A stretch of 64,000 bases of DNA from Actinomycetota bacterium (GCA_004297305.1 SCTR01000010.1:62001-126000), one strand, 5' to 3'. Positions 1-7,831 are shown, counted from the stretch's first letter. Numbers and translations are program-made. The notes: generated from the letters alone by a model not told the origin.

Positions 1-126
1 GTCGGCAGTGCGATGTCGTACTGAATCCCGCGGCTTACAGCACGAACGCGTTCGGGATTGACGAGCCGGGCAACGAGATGCAAAGCCATGTCGATGCCGG
101 CGGAGATGCGTGGTTGTGGGTGGTGT
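1..126 (-). pseudogene. Remnant of a DJ-1/PfpI (ThiJ) family protein, C-terminal part, cut by the window edge
   Basis: Read on the minus strand, the first bases of the window encode ISAGIDMALHLVARL and then NPERVRAVSRGIQYD. This is the characteristic C-terminal helix of DJ-1/PfpI-family amidotransferase-like proteins. The reading frame is open from the left edge to about position 126, but it runs directly into the end of the oxidoreductase gene in a different frame. No N-terminal DJ-1 domain lies upstream. I read it as a 5'-truncated remnant joined to the oxidoreductase by a deletion. A short independent ORF starting at the internal Met is possible but would lack the catalytic Cys. The family match is from memory of the motif. 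Confidence 0.5.
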
Positions 127-1086
127 TCATGGCAGGAGGAGGGTTTTCCCGATCGTGCGACGGGACTCGATGGCGGCGTGGGCGTCTGCAGCGCGGTCGA
201 GCGGGAATGTCTGCCCGATGGTGGGTCGGATGATGCCGTGGGCGGCGAGGTCGAGCGCACGTTCAGTGAGGTCGTACATGTCTGATGCACCGACGGCCGA
301 GAGGCCGATCAGCCCGACCCCGCGTCCGGCTGCCGCGGTCTCGTCGATCACGCCCCAGCGTCCGCCGGCCGCGCCATGGGACACATAGCGGCCGCCGCTG
401 CGGACGAGGGGGAAGAGGACGCTAGTGATGTCAGCTCCCACGCCATCAAAGACGACGTCGATCCCGTCGTCCGCTGCCTCGCGGATGCGGGAGGTCCAGT
501 CGGGGTCGCGGTAGTTCACGATCACGTCGGCGCCCAGAGCGCTGGCGTAATCGACTTTCGCGCGGCTACCCACCAACGCGATGACTCGTGCGCCGGATGC
601 GTTGGCGAGTTGGACGAGGATGCTTCCCACACCGCCGGCTGCGGCGGTGACGACCACCGTCTCGCCTGGCTGAATTCCTGCGGCTTGATGTAGGCCGATG
701 GCGGTACGACCGTCCGCCAGTAGGGCGCTGGCCTCGCCGACAGTGAGCCGGTCGGGCACCCGATGAAGGCTGTCGGTGGCGACGACGACGAGGCTCGCGT
801 AGCCACCGGTACCTCCGGTCGTGGTGACAACGCGGGTGCCGATCAACGCCGGGTCGACGCCTGGCCCAATGCGATCGATGGTGCCGCCAATGCCGTTTCC
901 GAGGACGACCGGAAACCTCGCCGGCGGCGCGATCGGGCTGCCGGCGCGGATGAGGGTGTCGACGAAGGTGACCGCTGCCACCTCGACGGCAACTCGCGCC
1001 TGCCCGGCATGCGGCTCGGGGTCAGACAAGGTGACCGCACGCAGCACATCCGGGGTCCCGGCATGGTCGGCCACTACGGCTCGCAT
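127..1086 (-). CDS. Zinc-independent medium-chain NADPH:quinone oxidoreductase
   Basis: A 319-residue medium-chain dehydrogenase/reductase of the quinone oxidoreductase type, predicted to be a cytoplasmic NADPH-dependent reductase of quinones or enones. The N-terminal GroES-like domain (about residues 1-120) has the GNGIGGTI and GPGV turns of this family. The nucleotide-binding motif TAAAGGVGS lies at about residues 147-155. There are no Cys ligands for zinc, which argues against an alcohol dehydrogenase. Length is normal for the family. It is divergent from a MarR gene, with two palindromic operator-like sites between them, so the MarR protein probably represses it. The substrate cannot be predicted. 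Confidence 0.9.
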   Translation of the reverse strand: MRAVVADHAGTPDVLRAVTLSDPEPHAGQARVAVEVAAVTFVDTLIRAGSPIAPPARFPVVLGNGIGGTIDRIGPGVDPALIGTRVVTTTGGTGGYASLVVVATDSLHRVPDRLTVGEASALLADGRTAIGLHQAAGIQPGETVVVTAAAGGVGSILVQLANASGARVIALVGSRAKVDYASALGADVIVNYRDPDWTSRIREAADDGIDVVFDGVGADITSVLFPLVRSGGRYVSHGAAGGRWGVIDETAAAGRGVGLIGLSAVGASDMYDLTERALDLAAHGIIRPTIGQTFPLDRAADAHAAIESRRTIGKTLLLP

Positions 1087-1157
1087 ACGGCGATCCTGGC
1101 CAGCGGCAGCATCGACTGCAGCGCGCCGCCGGTGCAGCAGTCGGCGGTCCTACTATT

Positions 1158-1173
1158 TGTTGGCATGCCAACA
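1158..1173. promoter_or_regulatory. Perfect 16-bp palindrome, probable MarR operator 1
   Basis: TGTTGGCATGCCAACA is its own reverse complement. It lies in the 135-bp gap between the divergent oxidoreductase and MarR genes, where an autoregulating MarR dimer usually binds. A related imperfect copy sits 27 bp further on. Confidence 0.7.
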
Positions 1174-1184
1174 GAGTACGCACA

Positions 1185-1202
1185 TTGCTGGCACACCAAC
1201 AA
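1185..1202. promoter_or_regulatory. Imperfect palindrome, probable MarR operator 2
   Basis: TTGCTGGCACACCAACAA keeps the TTG-N-TGG...CCA-N-CAA half-sites of the neighbouring perfect palindrome. Centre-to-centre spacing is about 28 bp. It ends 19 bp before the MarR start codon, suitable for autorepression. Confidence 0.6.
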
Positions 1203-1221
1203 TCTCACTACGGTGTGACCT

Positions 1222-1713
1222 GTGGCGCGCTCACCGGACGGCCTCTCGGCTGCTCAAGCGGTGCGGCCGCACGTCGGTACCACCATCGAGGGCGCCCCCA
1301 TCGGATCCCTTTTGCTTCAGGTCATCCGTGCCCACGCACGGGTAGGCACCGAGCTGCTCAACCAGGCCGGAGTCGCCCCGCCGCACGAGATCGTGTTGCT
1401 GTACCTGGATGCCCACGGCCCTGTCCCCCAGACCGACCTGGTCCACTACCTGGGCCGCGACCGCTCCACCGTTACCGCCACCCTGCAGGCAATGGAGCGC
1501 GCTGGGCTCGTTACCCGCGTTTCGTCTCCCGCTGACAAGCGCACCATGATCGTTCGGCTCTCCCGAAAGGGCCGCGACGCCGTCCCGCCGGCCAGTGCGG
1601 CATGGCAGGAGCTGGAACGCCGCACCACCAGCACGCTCACGCGACAACAACAGGCCGACGTGATAGCCGCGCTATCCGCCATCCGCGACGCACTCAACGA
1701 CCCCACGACCTAG
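1222..1713 (+). CDS. MarR family transcriptional regulator
   Basis: A 163-residue winged-helix regulator with a GTG start. Residues around 75-105 carry the recognition helix region (RDRSTVTATLQAMERAGLV), followed by the wing with the family DKR signature (SPADKRTMIVRLSRKGR). The C-terminal helix (about residues 125-160) would form the dimer interface. Divergent orientation to a quinone oxidoreductase, with two palindromes between, is the classic arrangement of a ligand-sensing repressor controlling its neighbour and itself. There is no clear ribosome binding site before the GTG, so the message may be nearly leaderless. The ligand is unknown; quinones, phenolics or electrophiles would be usual. 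Confidence 0.9.
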   Translation: MARSPDGLSAAQAVRPHVGTTIEGAPIGSLLLQVIRAHARVGTELLNQAGVAPPHEIVLLYLDAHGPVPQTDLVHYLGRDRSTVTATLQAMERAGLVTRVSSPADKRTMIVRLSRKGRDAVPPASAAWQELERRTTSTLTRQQQADVIAALSAIRDALNDPTT

Positions 1714-1857
1714 GTCGACAAGACTGCGCGGACGCCTGTCACCGAGGCGCGCGGAGGCTACCGACCCGCAGATCCCCGGTGCCCCGGTCGGGATGGTTCT
1801 GCTGTAACAGTGCAAGCGACCTGCGCCGGTGTTGCAGCGTCTGCCTGTGGCGTCGGG

Positions 1858-2199
1858 CTATGGGGTTCGCGGCGGGGTGACGGAATGGACGCCGAGGTAG
1901 TGGGCAAGGGCCTGCTCCACCTCGGCCAGCTGATTGCGGGAGAGATAGTCCACCGGGTCGCCGATCAGGTAGTCAGTATCGATCGAGCGGATCTGATCGA
2001 CTAGCAGCCGAGTACGCCGGCCGGCTATCTCCAACTCGGGCCGGTGAATCGCCGGCTGCGCCGCGGTCGAGGTGGGGATGACGGTGACCACCGACAGCGG
2101 CGACTCCGACGGGGAGACCACCAGTCCGAGTCGTCGCCCTCGTTGCTCGTGGCCGCGTGCCTGCCCGAGGTCGATGCGGTAGACGGCGCCGCGGATCAC
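1858..2199 (-). CDS. mazF: MazF/PemK-type mRNA interferase toxin
   Basis: A 113-residue protein of the CcdB/PemK/MazF fold. The N-terminal IRGAVYRIDLG and RGHEQRGRRLGLVVSP segments are the beta-strand and loop that carry the conserved RG-x-EQ/GRRP-type residues of MazF endoribonucleases. The central TVIPTST strand and the VDQIRSID segment also match the family. It is predicted to cleave single-stranded RNA in the cytoplasm when not bound by antitoxin. It overlaps the upstream antitoxin gene by 4 bases (ATGA), so the two are translationally coupled. Length is normal. Confidence 0.88.
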   Translation of the reverse strand: MIRGAVYRIDLGQARGHEQRGRRLGLVVSPSESPLSVVTVIPTSTAAQPAIHRPELEIAGRRTRLLVDQIRSIDTDYLIGDPVDYLSRNQLAEVEQALAHYLGVHSVTPPRTP

Positions 2200-2396
2200 C
2201 AGGCTTCCGGCTCCGCGTTGACGTCCTCGTCCTTGATCTGCTCGGCGTCGGCGTGGAACTGCCCGAGCCAGCGTTCGTGGTCCAGCAGCCGCAGCGCACG
2301 GCGCAGCGTGTCGGACGTGCTCTCCCCGGGCCGGGCGGCCTCGCGGAGGATGCGCTCGTCCTCCTCCGTGGGACGGAAACCGATCGTCGACGACAT
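2196..2396 (-). CDS. Ribbon-helix-helix antitoxin of the MazF-type pair
   Basis: A 66-residue acidic protein. The N-terminal strand SSTIGFRPTEEDERIL followed by two predicted helices (residues 10-40, containing STSDTLRRALRLLD) resembles a ribbon-helix-helix DNA-binding domain. The C-terminal tail is rich in Glu and Asp and is the probable toxin-wrapping segment. It precedes mazF with a 4-base overlap in the usual antitoxin-first order. A palindrome overlapping its promoter lies immediately upstream, as expected for conditional autorepression by the toxin-antitoxin complex. Confidence 0.85.
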   Translation of the reverse strand: MSSTIGFRPTEEDERILREAARPGESTSDTLRRALRLLDHERWLGQFHADAEQIKDEDVNAEPEAW

Positions 2397-2403
2397 GGCA
2401 ACG

Positions 2404-2433
2404 AGTCTACGTTCGTGTTCAACATTTGTTCAA
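2404..2433 (-). promoter_or_regulatory. Predicted promoter of the toxin-antitoxin operon
   Basis: On the minus strand a -35 like TTGAAC (2433-2428) and a -10 like TAGACT (2409-2404) are separated by 18 bp. The start codon follows only 7 bp after the -10, so the transcript would be essentially leaderless. The -35 lies inside the palindromic operator. Confidence 0.5.
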
Positions 2434-2437
2434 CACG
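2414..2437. promoter_or_regulatory. 24-bp imperfect palindrome, probable toxin-antitoxin operator
   Basis: Outer arms CGTGTT and AACACG pair perfectly, and 20 of 24 positions are self-complementary. The site also holds two direct copies of TGTTCAACA separated by TT. It covers the -35 region upstream of the antitoxin, the normal position for binding of an RHH antitoxin to its own operator. Confidence 0.65.
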
Positions 2438-2616
2438 GTTGGCGGGTCGCACTGGATGTGACCGGTTCAGTCAGGCGGGGTTCTCCGGATGTACATCGGT
2501 GCAGTCGACCCGGATCCACTCCCCCGAACTGATCGTCGTGCCGGAGCGGTCCCCGGATCGCGGCCGCCCTCGGCGGCAGCCGACGCCTCGTTGAGGCGGC
2601 ACCACCCCGAAACGAA

Positions 2617-2642
2617 GAAACGGACCCCAAAGGGTCCGTTTC
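2617..2642 (-). terminator. Intrinsic terminator downstream of tRNA-Ala
   Basis: A perfect 11-bp stem (GAAACGGACCC with GGGTCCGTTTC) around a 4-base loop, followed on the minus strand by a T-rich run (TTCGTTTC). It lies about 50 bp past the 3' end of the tRNA gene. Confidence 0.75.
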
Positions 2643-2694
2643 CGTGTCACTGCCCGGCCATTCTCATTCCCGGGTTTCCAGTAAGAACCCTTTT

Positions 2695-2771
2695 TGGTGG
2701 AGCTGAGGGGATTTGAACCCCTGACCCCCTCGATGCGAACGAGGTGCGCTACCGGTCTGCGCCACAGCCCC
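2695..2771 (-). tRNA. tRNA-Ala (anticodon CGC)
   Basis: The minus strand folds as a full cloverleaf. The acceptor stem GGGGCTG pairs with CAGCTCC (one G-U). The anticodon stem CCTCG/CGAGG encloses loop TTCGCAT with anticodon CGC, reading Ala GCG codons. The T-arm contains GGTTCAAATCC. The 3' CCA is encoded (2697-2695). It follows sepX on the same strand and ends before a strong terminator. Confidence 0.95.
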
Positions 2772-2885
2772 TGGAACCGGGGGGACACGCTACCAAGGCC
2801 GCCGCCACGACCCCAACCGCCCCACATCGCCGGCCCGTCGGCGACAACCGACGAGATCGAACCGGGCAGCGGGCAGCGGGACCGG

Positions 2886-3839
2886 CTACTCGTTGACGGC
2901 CCGGCGTACGACGCCGTCCCGGGAGCGACCCGGCGGGTCGACGAAGCTGGCCAGGTCGTCCTCGTCGTCCAGGAAGTCCAGCGCCGCGGTGTCCGCCACG
3001 AAGCGCTCCTGGAAGGACACCTGCCGCCGCTCCCGTTCGGCTTCTTCCAGCATCGCCGCCGAGGTCCATTGACCCGGCCGTTTGAGGTCGATGGTCCGGG
3101 GAACCGGGGTCGCCCGCGGCGCGGTGACGTAGGTGGGCAGCGTCGTGGGGACCGCCTCCCAGCCGTTCTCGGTCCACGCCGGCTGCACCCACGCTTCGTC
3201 GTCGGTGCCCGTCGCCTGCCCGGTCGCGGCGGCGGTGCCTGCGGCGGTCGTCGCGATCCCGGAACGGACGCCTCGGGCGACGTCCTCCATCGCGCGGTAC
3301 GTCGCTGCCCGGCCCCGCCGCGACGACTCCTCGAGACGGGCCCGCCGCTTCGCCCGCTCCCGGGCGGACCGGACCTGCCGGACACCGAGGGCGAGCACCA
3401 CGATCACCAGCACGACTGGGACGGCCGGCGTCCACACCGGGGCGCGGCCCTGCACGGCGAGTACGCCGAGCACGGCAGCGGCTGCCAGCAGCAACGCCAC
3501 CACCCGGCGTCGCCGGCGAGCGGCGCTCGCGGTCGCGCGGACGGACCGGTCTGATCGGGCCGGCTGCGGACGCTGCGCGGTTGCGCGACGATCAGCCGGG
3601 TCCGCGACCCGCGAGCCGGTCCCGCTCACCGCAACCCGGACCTCGCGGCTGCGTTGCGGGACGACGACCTCGCGTGGTTCGCCGTACGGCGAGGAGGAAC
3701 GCCGCGACAGCGACCGCATCGCGTGGTTGAAACGGTCGGCGGTCCGGACCACGTCGGCCTCGTCGTGCCGGCGCAACCACATGGGGACGAGGACCACCAG
3801 CCAGAGGGCGAAGATCGCCACGTAGATGACGCCGGTCAC
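2886..3839 (-). CDS. sepX: SepX/GlpR-type divisome membrane protein
   Basis: A 317-residue protein with an N-terminal transmembrane helix followed by the actinobacterial signature VLVPMWLRRHDEAD (about residues 16-29) and the FNHAMRSLSRR segment. A second hydrophobic hairpin at about residues 110-155 (VVALLLAAAAVLGVLAV and VVLVIVVLALGV) follows a basic linker. The C-terminal half is cytoplasmic and charged. SepX (formerly GlpR) is known in Streptomyces as a Z-ring-associated division protein. The gene is commonly found near the RimJ-type acetyltransferase, molybdenum cofactor and galU genes, exactly as here. The assignment rests on the N-terminal motif and this synteny. Confidence 0.8.
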   Translation of the reverse strand: MTGVIYVAIFALWLVVLVPMWLRRHDEADVVRTADRFNHAMRSLSRRSSSPYGEPREVVVPQRSREVRVAVSGTGSRVADPADRRATAQRPQPARSDRSVRATASAARRRRRVVALLLAAAAVLGVLAVQGRAPVWTPAVPVVLVIVVLALGVRQVRSARERAKRRARLEESSRRGRAATYRAMEDVARGVRSGIATTAAGTAAATGQATGTDDEAWVQPAWTENGWEAVPTTLPTYVTAPRATPVPRTIDLKRPGQWTSAAMLEEAERERRQVSFQERFVADTAALDFLDDEDDLASFVDPPGRSRDGVVRRAVNE

Positions 3840-3964
3840 GGGCGAAACGCTACGGGCCGCAAGCGGCTACGGCGGTGAGGCAGACCTCTGGCGTCCGGCG
3901 TGTCGCACCAGTCACACGCCTGGAGCAGTCGCCGCAACGAGAATCGACCGGCCGCGAAGGGAAA

Positions 3965-4576
3965 TCAGCCGGGCGCACCGGAGGCCTGCGACGACCGCCA
4001 CCGCGACAGCAAACCCATCGGGAGTTCTTCGGCCGTCACGGCGTACACGAGGTGATCGCGCCAGGCACCGTCGATGTGCAGGTAGCGGGGCCGCACGCCC
4101 TCACTGCGCAGCCCGAGCTTCTCCACCACGCGCCGGCTCGCGACATTCTCCGGGCGAATGTTGATCTCGATGCGGTGCAACTCCAACTGGCGGAAGCAGT
4201 GATCGACGGCCAAGGCGACCGCGGTCGGCATCACCCCGCGACCGGCCACCTCCCGGTCGACCCAGTACCCGATGTGTGCCGAGCGCAGTGAACCCCAGGT
4301 GATGCCGCCGACGGTGAGCTGGCCGACCAGGCGATCGTCGTACGTCACCACGAACGGCAACGTCCGCAGGTCGCGGGCCTCCGCCCGCAGCCGCCGCACC
4401 ATCATCGCGAACGTCGGCGCCGGCTCGCCGTCCTCGGCCGGCACGGTCGCCTCCCACGGCCGCAGCCAGTCGGTGTTGCGGCGCCGGACCTCCCGCCACG
4501 CTGCCGCGTCACGCTGCCGGATCGGGCGCAGCCCCACCCGGCCCTCGCCCAGCACGACCGGCCAGCCACGGTTCAC
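3965..4576 (-). CDS. RimJ-like GNAT N-acetyltransferase
   Basis: A 203-residue GNAT acetyltransferase of the ribosomal-protein alanine acetyltransferase type (RimJ/RimL). It has the LRPIRQRDAAAW opening, the long NTDWLRPWE segment, and the acetyl-CoA pyrophosphate-binding loop VAGRGVMPTAVALAV (about residues 131-145) followed by LHRIEINIRPENVASRRVVEKLG, which is diagnostic. The likely reaction is acetyl transfer from acetyl-CoA to an N-terminal amine, in the cytoplasm. It starts with a GTG overlapping the stop of mog (GTGA), so it is translationally coupled to the molybdenum-cofactor chain. The target is unknown. Confidence 0.88.
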   Translation of the reverse strand: MNRGWPVVLGEGRVGLRPIRQRDAAAWREVRRRNTDWLRPWEATVPAEDGEPAPTFAMMVRRLRAEARDLRTLPFVVTYDDRLVGQLTVGGITWGSLRSAHIGYWVDREVAGRGVMPTAVALAVDHCFRQLELHRIEINIRPENVASRRVVEKLGLRSEGVRPRYLHIDGAWRDHLVYAVTAEELPMGLLSRWRSSQASGAPG

Positions 4577-5094
4577 AGCGGCGCGTCCTCGTGCCCCCCG
4601 CCGGCGCGCGCCTGTTCCAGGGCGTGCGGCAGCACCGGCTGCAGGACGGCCAACCCGTCGCGCACCCCACCGGTCGATCCAGGCAGATTCACCACCAGGC
4701 AGCGGCCGGCCAGGCCCGCGATGCCGCGGGACAGCACGGCGGTCGGTACGCCGTGCTCCGCGCCGTACCGCCGCAACGCCTCAGCCAACCCGGGGATCTC
4801 CCGATCGATCACCGCACGGGTGCACTCCGGTGTCACGTCGGTCGGCGACAGCCCCGTCCCGCCGCTGGTCACCACGACGTCGTACGCCGCGACCGCGTCG
4901 CGCAACGCGTCGGTGACCGCCGGCCCGTCCGGCACCACCACCGGCCCGTCCACCTGCAAACCCATGGCGCGCAAGCCTTCGGCGAGCAGCGGCCCGGAGC
5001 GGTCGGCGTACGCCCCGGCCGCCGCGCGGGTCGAGGCGACCACGACCAGCGCCCGTCCCGTCGCGGCGGGCACGGCCCGGGCCGTGTCACTCAT
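4573..5094 (-). CDS. mog: MoaB/Mog-type molybdopterin adenylyltransferase
   Basis: A 173-residue MoCF-domain protein predicted to adenylylate molybdopterin before molybdate insertion by MoeA. Motifs include TSGGTGLSPTDVTPE (about residues 70-84), the MPT/AMP-binding loop, and LPGSTGGVRDGL near the C-terminus. I chose the ATG at 5094 because it overlaps the stop of moaC (ATGA); the open frame extends further upstream but only in shadow sequence. It sits between moaC and the GNAT gene in a chain of 4-base overlaps. Confidence 0.92.
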   Translation of the reverse strand: MSDTARAVPAATGRALVVVASTRAAAGAYADRSGPLLAEGLRAMGLQVDGPVVVPDGPAVTDALRDAVAAYDVVVTSGGTGLSPTDVTPECTRAVIDREIPGLAEALRRYGAEHGVPTAVLSRGIAGLAGRCLVVNLPGSTGGVRDGLAVLQPVLPHALEQARAGGGHEDAPL

Positions 5095-5591
5095 CGTTCG
5101 CGCCGCCAGTCGCCGGACCGCCCGCCGGTCTTCTGCTGCACCATCACCGCGTCGATCGTCGCGGTGGGATCGAGCGCCTTCACCATGTCCACCAACGCCA
5201 ACGCCGCGACACTCACGCAGGTCAGCGCCTCCATCTCCACGCCGGTGCGGTCGGCGGTACGGACCGTCGCGCTGATCGCGACGTGGTCGTCGGCGACGTC
5301 GAGGTCCACTGCCACACCGTGAATCGCGATCGGGTGGCACAACGGCACCAGGTCCGGGGTGCGTTTGGCCGCCTGGATCCCCGCGATCCGGGCCACGGCC
5401 AGGGCGTCCCCCTTCGGTACGCCGCTGCCCCGCAGCGCAGCGATCACCGCAGCATTCACCAGCACCCGGCCGGTGGCCGTCGCGGTCCGCACGGTGACGT
5501 CCTTGCCGGACACGTCGACCATCCGCGCCTGGCCCCGCGCGTCGACGTGGGTCAGGCCGGGTCGTTCGTCCGCTGCGGGCACCGCGCTCAC
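5091..5591 (-). CDS. moaC: Cyclic pyranopterin monophosphate synthase MoaC
   Basis: A 166-residue MoaC. It acts with MoaA in the first step of molybdenum cofactor synthesis, converting 3',8-cyclo-7,8-dihydro-GTP into cyclic pyranopterin monophosphate. Visible signatures are KRTPDLVPLCHPI (about residues 75-87), the TGVEMEALTCVSVAALA helix (about 115-131) with the conserved Glu-Met-Glu, and the C-terminal VMVQQKTGGRSGD with the catalytic Lys. The GTG start overlaps the moeA stop by 4 bases, and the stop overlaps the mog start. Confidence 0.96.
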   Translation of the reverse strand: MSAVPAADERPGLTHVDARGQARMVDVSGKDVTVRTATATGRVLVNAAVIAALRGSGVPKGDALAVARIAGIQAAKRTPDLVPLCHPIAIHGVAVDLDVADDHVAISATVRTADRTGVEMEALTCVSVAALALVDMVKALDPTATIDAVMVQQKTGGRSGDWRRER

Positions 5592-6808
5592 CCGTCGACG
5601 TCCAGCCGCAGCACGGTCACCGCCGAGCCGGCCTTCACCGTGGTCACCGCCGGCGGGATCGCGATGAGGGCGTCGGACCGCGCCAGCCCGCCCAGCACGT
5701 GAGACCCCTGCCCCCCGACCGGCCGGACAACGTAGCGCCCGTCGGCGACCCCGAGCGTCCCGCGCGCGAACTGCATCTTGCCCTCCGGTGAGGTGAAGCC
5801 CTCCAGGCAGCGTGCCCGCACCGCGGGCCGGTGCACCTGCCGGAAGCCGAGCATGCGCCGGATCACCGGCCGTACGAAGATCTCGAACGACACGTACGCG
5901 CTCACCGGATTGCCCGGCAGCGTGAAGATCGGCGTCTCGTCCGGCCCGAGCCGGCCGTGCCCCTGCGGCATCCCCGGCTGCATCGCCACCCGCACGAACT
6001 CGACGGTCCCGAGCCGGGACAGGACGGCCTTCACCGTGTCGTACGCACCCGCGCTGACCCCGCCGGTGGTGATCACGAGATCGGCGCGGACCAGTTGATC
6101 CTCCAGGGTGTCCAGCAACGTCTCCTCGTCGTCGCGGACCGGCCCGACCCGGTACGGGACCGCGCCGGCCTCGAACGCCGCGGCCGCGAGCATCAGGCTG
6201 TTGGAATCGGGGATCAGGCCCGGCGCGAGCGGCTGCCCGGCCGGGACCAGCTCACTGCCGGTGGACAGCACCACGATCCGGGGCCGGGGCCGGATCACCG
6301 CACTGCCCCGGCCGACCGCGGCCAGCAGGGCGACCTGCCGCGGCCCCAACGGCTGCCCGGCCCGCATCACGGTCTCCTCGGCCGCCACGTCGTCACCGGC
6401 CCGCCGGATGAAGGCACCCGGTTCGACCTGGCGAGTGACCTTGACCGCGTGGACGCCGGCGTCGGTGCCCTCGACCGGCACCACGGCGTCGGCGCCCTCG
6501 GGCAGCGGGGCGCCGGTCATGATGCGGACCGCGGTCCCGGCGGTGACCGCCCGGGTCGGACGGTGCCCGGCCGGCAGGTCCTCGATGACGTCGAGCAGCA
6601 CGGGAGCGTCGTCGGCGGCGTCGGCGAGATCCGCCGTGCGCACGGCGTACCCGTCCATCGAACTGTTGTCGAACGGCGGCAACGGCCACGGCGCGGTGAT
6701 GTCCTCGGCCAGCACGCAGCCGCGGACGTCGCCGAGCCCGACGTCGATCGGCTCGAGCGGCTCCACCCCGTCGAGCACCGCCGCGAGGTGCTCCTCGACC
6801 GTCCTCAC
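5588..6808 (-). CDS. moeA: Molybdopterin molybdenumtransferase MoeA
   Basis: A 406-residue MoeA, which ligates molybdate to adenylylated molybdopterin. Features are PPFDNSSMDGYAVR (about residues 43-56), the GAPLPEGADAVVPVE segment, the MoCF domain with STGSEL and ITTGGVSAGAYD (about 210-260), LPGNPVSAYVSFE (about 298-310), and a C-terminal beta domain. It is the first gene of the moeA-moaC-mog-GNAT chain. The 77-bp gap to galU upstream has no recognisable terminator. Confidence 0.96.
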   Translation of the reverse strand: MRTVEEHLAAVLDGVEPLEPIDVGLGDVRGCVLAEDITAPWPLPPFDNSSMDGYAVRTADLADAADDAPVLLDVIEDLPAGHRPTRAVTAGTAVRIMTGAPLPEGADAVVPVEGTDAGVHAVKVTRQVEPGAFIRRAGDDVAAEETVMRAGQPLGPRQVALLAAVGRGSAVIRPRPRIVVLSTGSELVPAGQPLAPGLIPDSNSLMLAAAAFEAGAVPYRVGPVRDDEETLLDTLEDQLVRADLVITTGGVSAGAYDTVKAVLSRLGTVEFVRVAMQPGMPQGHGRLGPDETPIFTLPGNPVSAYVSFEIFVRPVIRRMLGFRQVHRPAVRARCLEGFTSPEGKMQFARGTLGVADGRYVVRPVGGQGSHVLGGLARSDALIAIPPAVTTVKAGSAVTVLRLDVDG

Positions 6809-6885
6809 CGTCGCACCACCCTCGTCCCCGCGCGGGCGATGCCCGCGATCGTCACCAGGCGCTACCGGCCCGGTGGCCGGGACGG

Positions 6886-7794
6886 TCAGTCGGTCGCCGG
6901 CAGCGTCGCTACGAAGTCTCGCAGCCAGGCCGTCAGTGCGGGACCAAGGTCGTCCCGCTCGCTGGCCAGCCGGATCACCGCCTGCAGGTACGAGATCTTG
7001 TCACCGGTGTCGTACCGGCGCCCCTGGAAGACCACGCCGTGCACGCCGCCGCCCTCGGCCGCCGGCGTACCGGCCAGCGTGCGCAGCGCGTCGGTCAGCT
7101 GGATCTCACCGCCACGGCCCGGCTCGGTCTTGTGCAGGACGCCGAACACCGCGGGATCCAGCACGTACCGGCCGATGATGGCGAGGTTGCTCGGCGCGTC
7201 GGCGGGGTCGGGCTTCTCGACCAGGTCGGTGACCGTCACGACGCCGTCGACGTCGGTGGAATCGACTGCGGCGCAACCGTAGAGGCCGATGCTGGGCGCC
7301 GGCACCTCCATCAGCGCGATGACCGATCCGCCGTAACGGGCTCGTACGTCGAGCATCGCGGGCAGGATCGCGTCACGCGGGTCGATCAGGTCGTCTCCCA
7401 GCAACACCGCGAACGGCTCGTCGCCGACGTGCTGTTCGGCCACCAGCACCGCATGACCGAGGCCCAGCGGGTCGCCTTGCCGCACATAGTGGATCCGGGC
7501 GAGTTCCGTGGACGCATTGACCAGCGCCAGCTTGGCCGCGTCACCCTTGGCCGACAGCGCCACCTCGAGTTCGAGGTTGCGATCGAAGTGGTCCTCCAGC
7601 GCCCGCTTGCTGCGGCCGGTGATGAACAGGATGTCGTCCAGCCCGGCGGCGACCGCTTCTTCGACGACGTATTCGATGGCCGGCTTGTCGACGACCGGGA
7701 GCATCTCCTTCGGCGTGGCCTTCGTCGCCGGCAGGAAACGGGTGCCGAGTCCAGCGGCGGGAACGACGGCCTTGGTCACTGCCCTGCGATCCAT
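6886..7794 (-). CDS. galU: UTP-glucose-1-phosphate uridylyltransferase GalU
   Basis: A 302-residue cytoplasmic nucleotidyltransferase making UDP-glucose from UTP and glucose-1-phosphate for cell-envelope sugars. The N-terminal nucleotide-binding signature AAGLGTRFLPATKATPKEM (about residues 13-31) is intact. DKPAIEYVVEEA, LLGDDLID (metal-binding Asp) and the GGEIQLTDALR segment are typical of bacterial GalU. Length is normal. It is divergent from the 5-formyl-THF cyclo-ligase gene 37 bp away and lies upstream of moeA on the same strand, an arrangement often seen in actinobacteria. Confidence 0.96.
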   Translation of the reverse strand: MDRRAVTKAVVPAAGLGTRFLPATKATPKEMLPVVDKPAIEYVVEEAVAAGLDDILFITGRSKRALEDHFDRNLELEVALSAKGDAAKLALVNASTELARIHYVRQGDPLGLGHAVLVAEQHVGDEPFAVLLGDDLIDPRDAILPAMLDVRARYGGSVIALMEVPAPSIGLYGCAAVDSTDVDGVVTVTDLVEKPDPADAPSNLAIIGRYVLDPAVFGVLHKTEPGRGGEIQLTDALRTLAGTPAAEGGGVHGVVFQGRRYDTGDKISYLQAVIRLASERDDLGPALTAWLRDFVATLPATD

Positions 7795-7831
7795 GCTGGA
7801 ACCCTAGGGGTCCACGCGCGAGGATGCCCGG

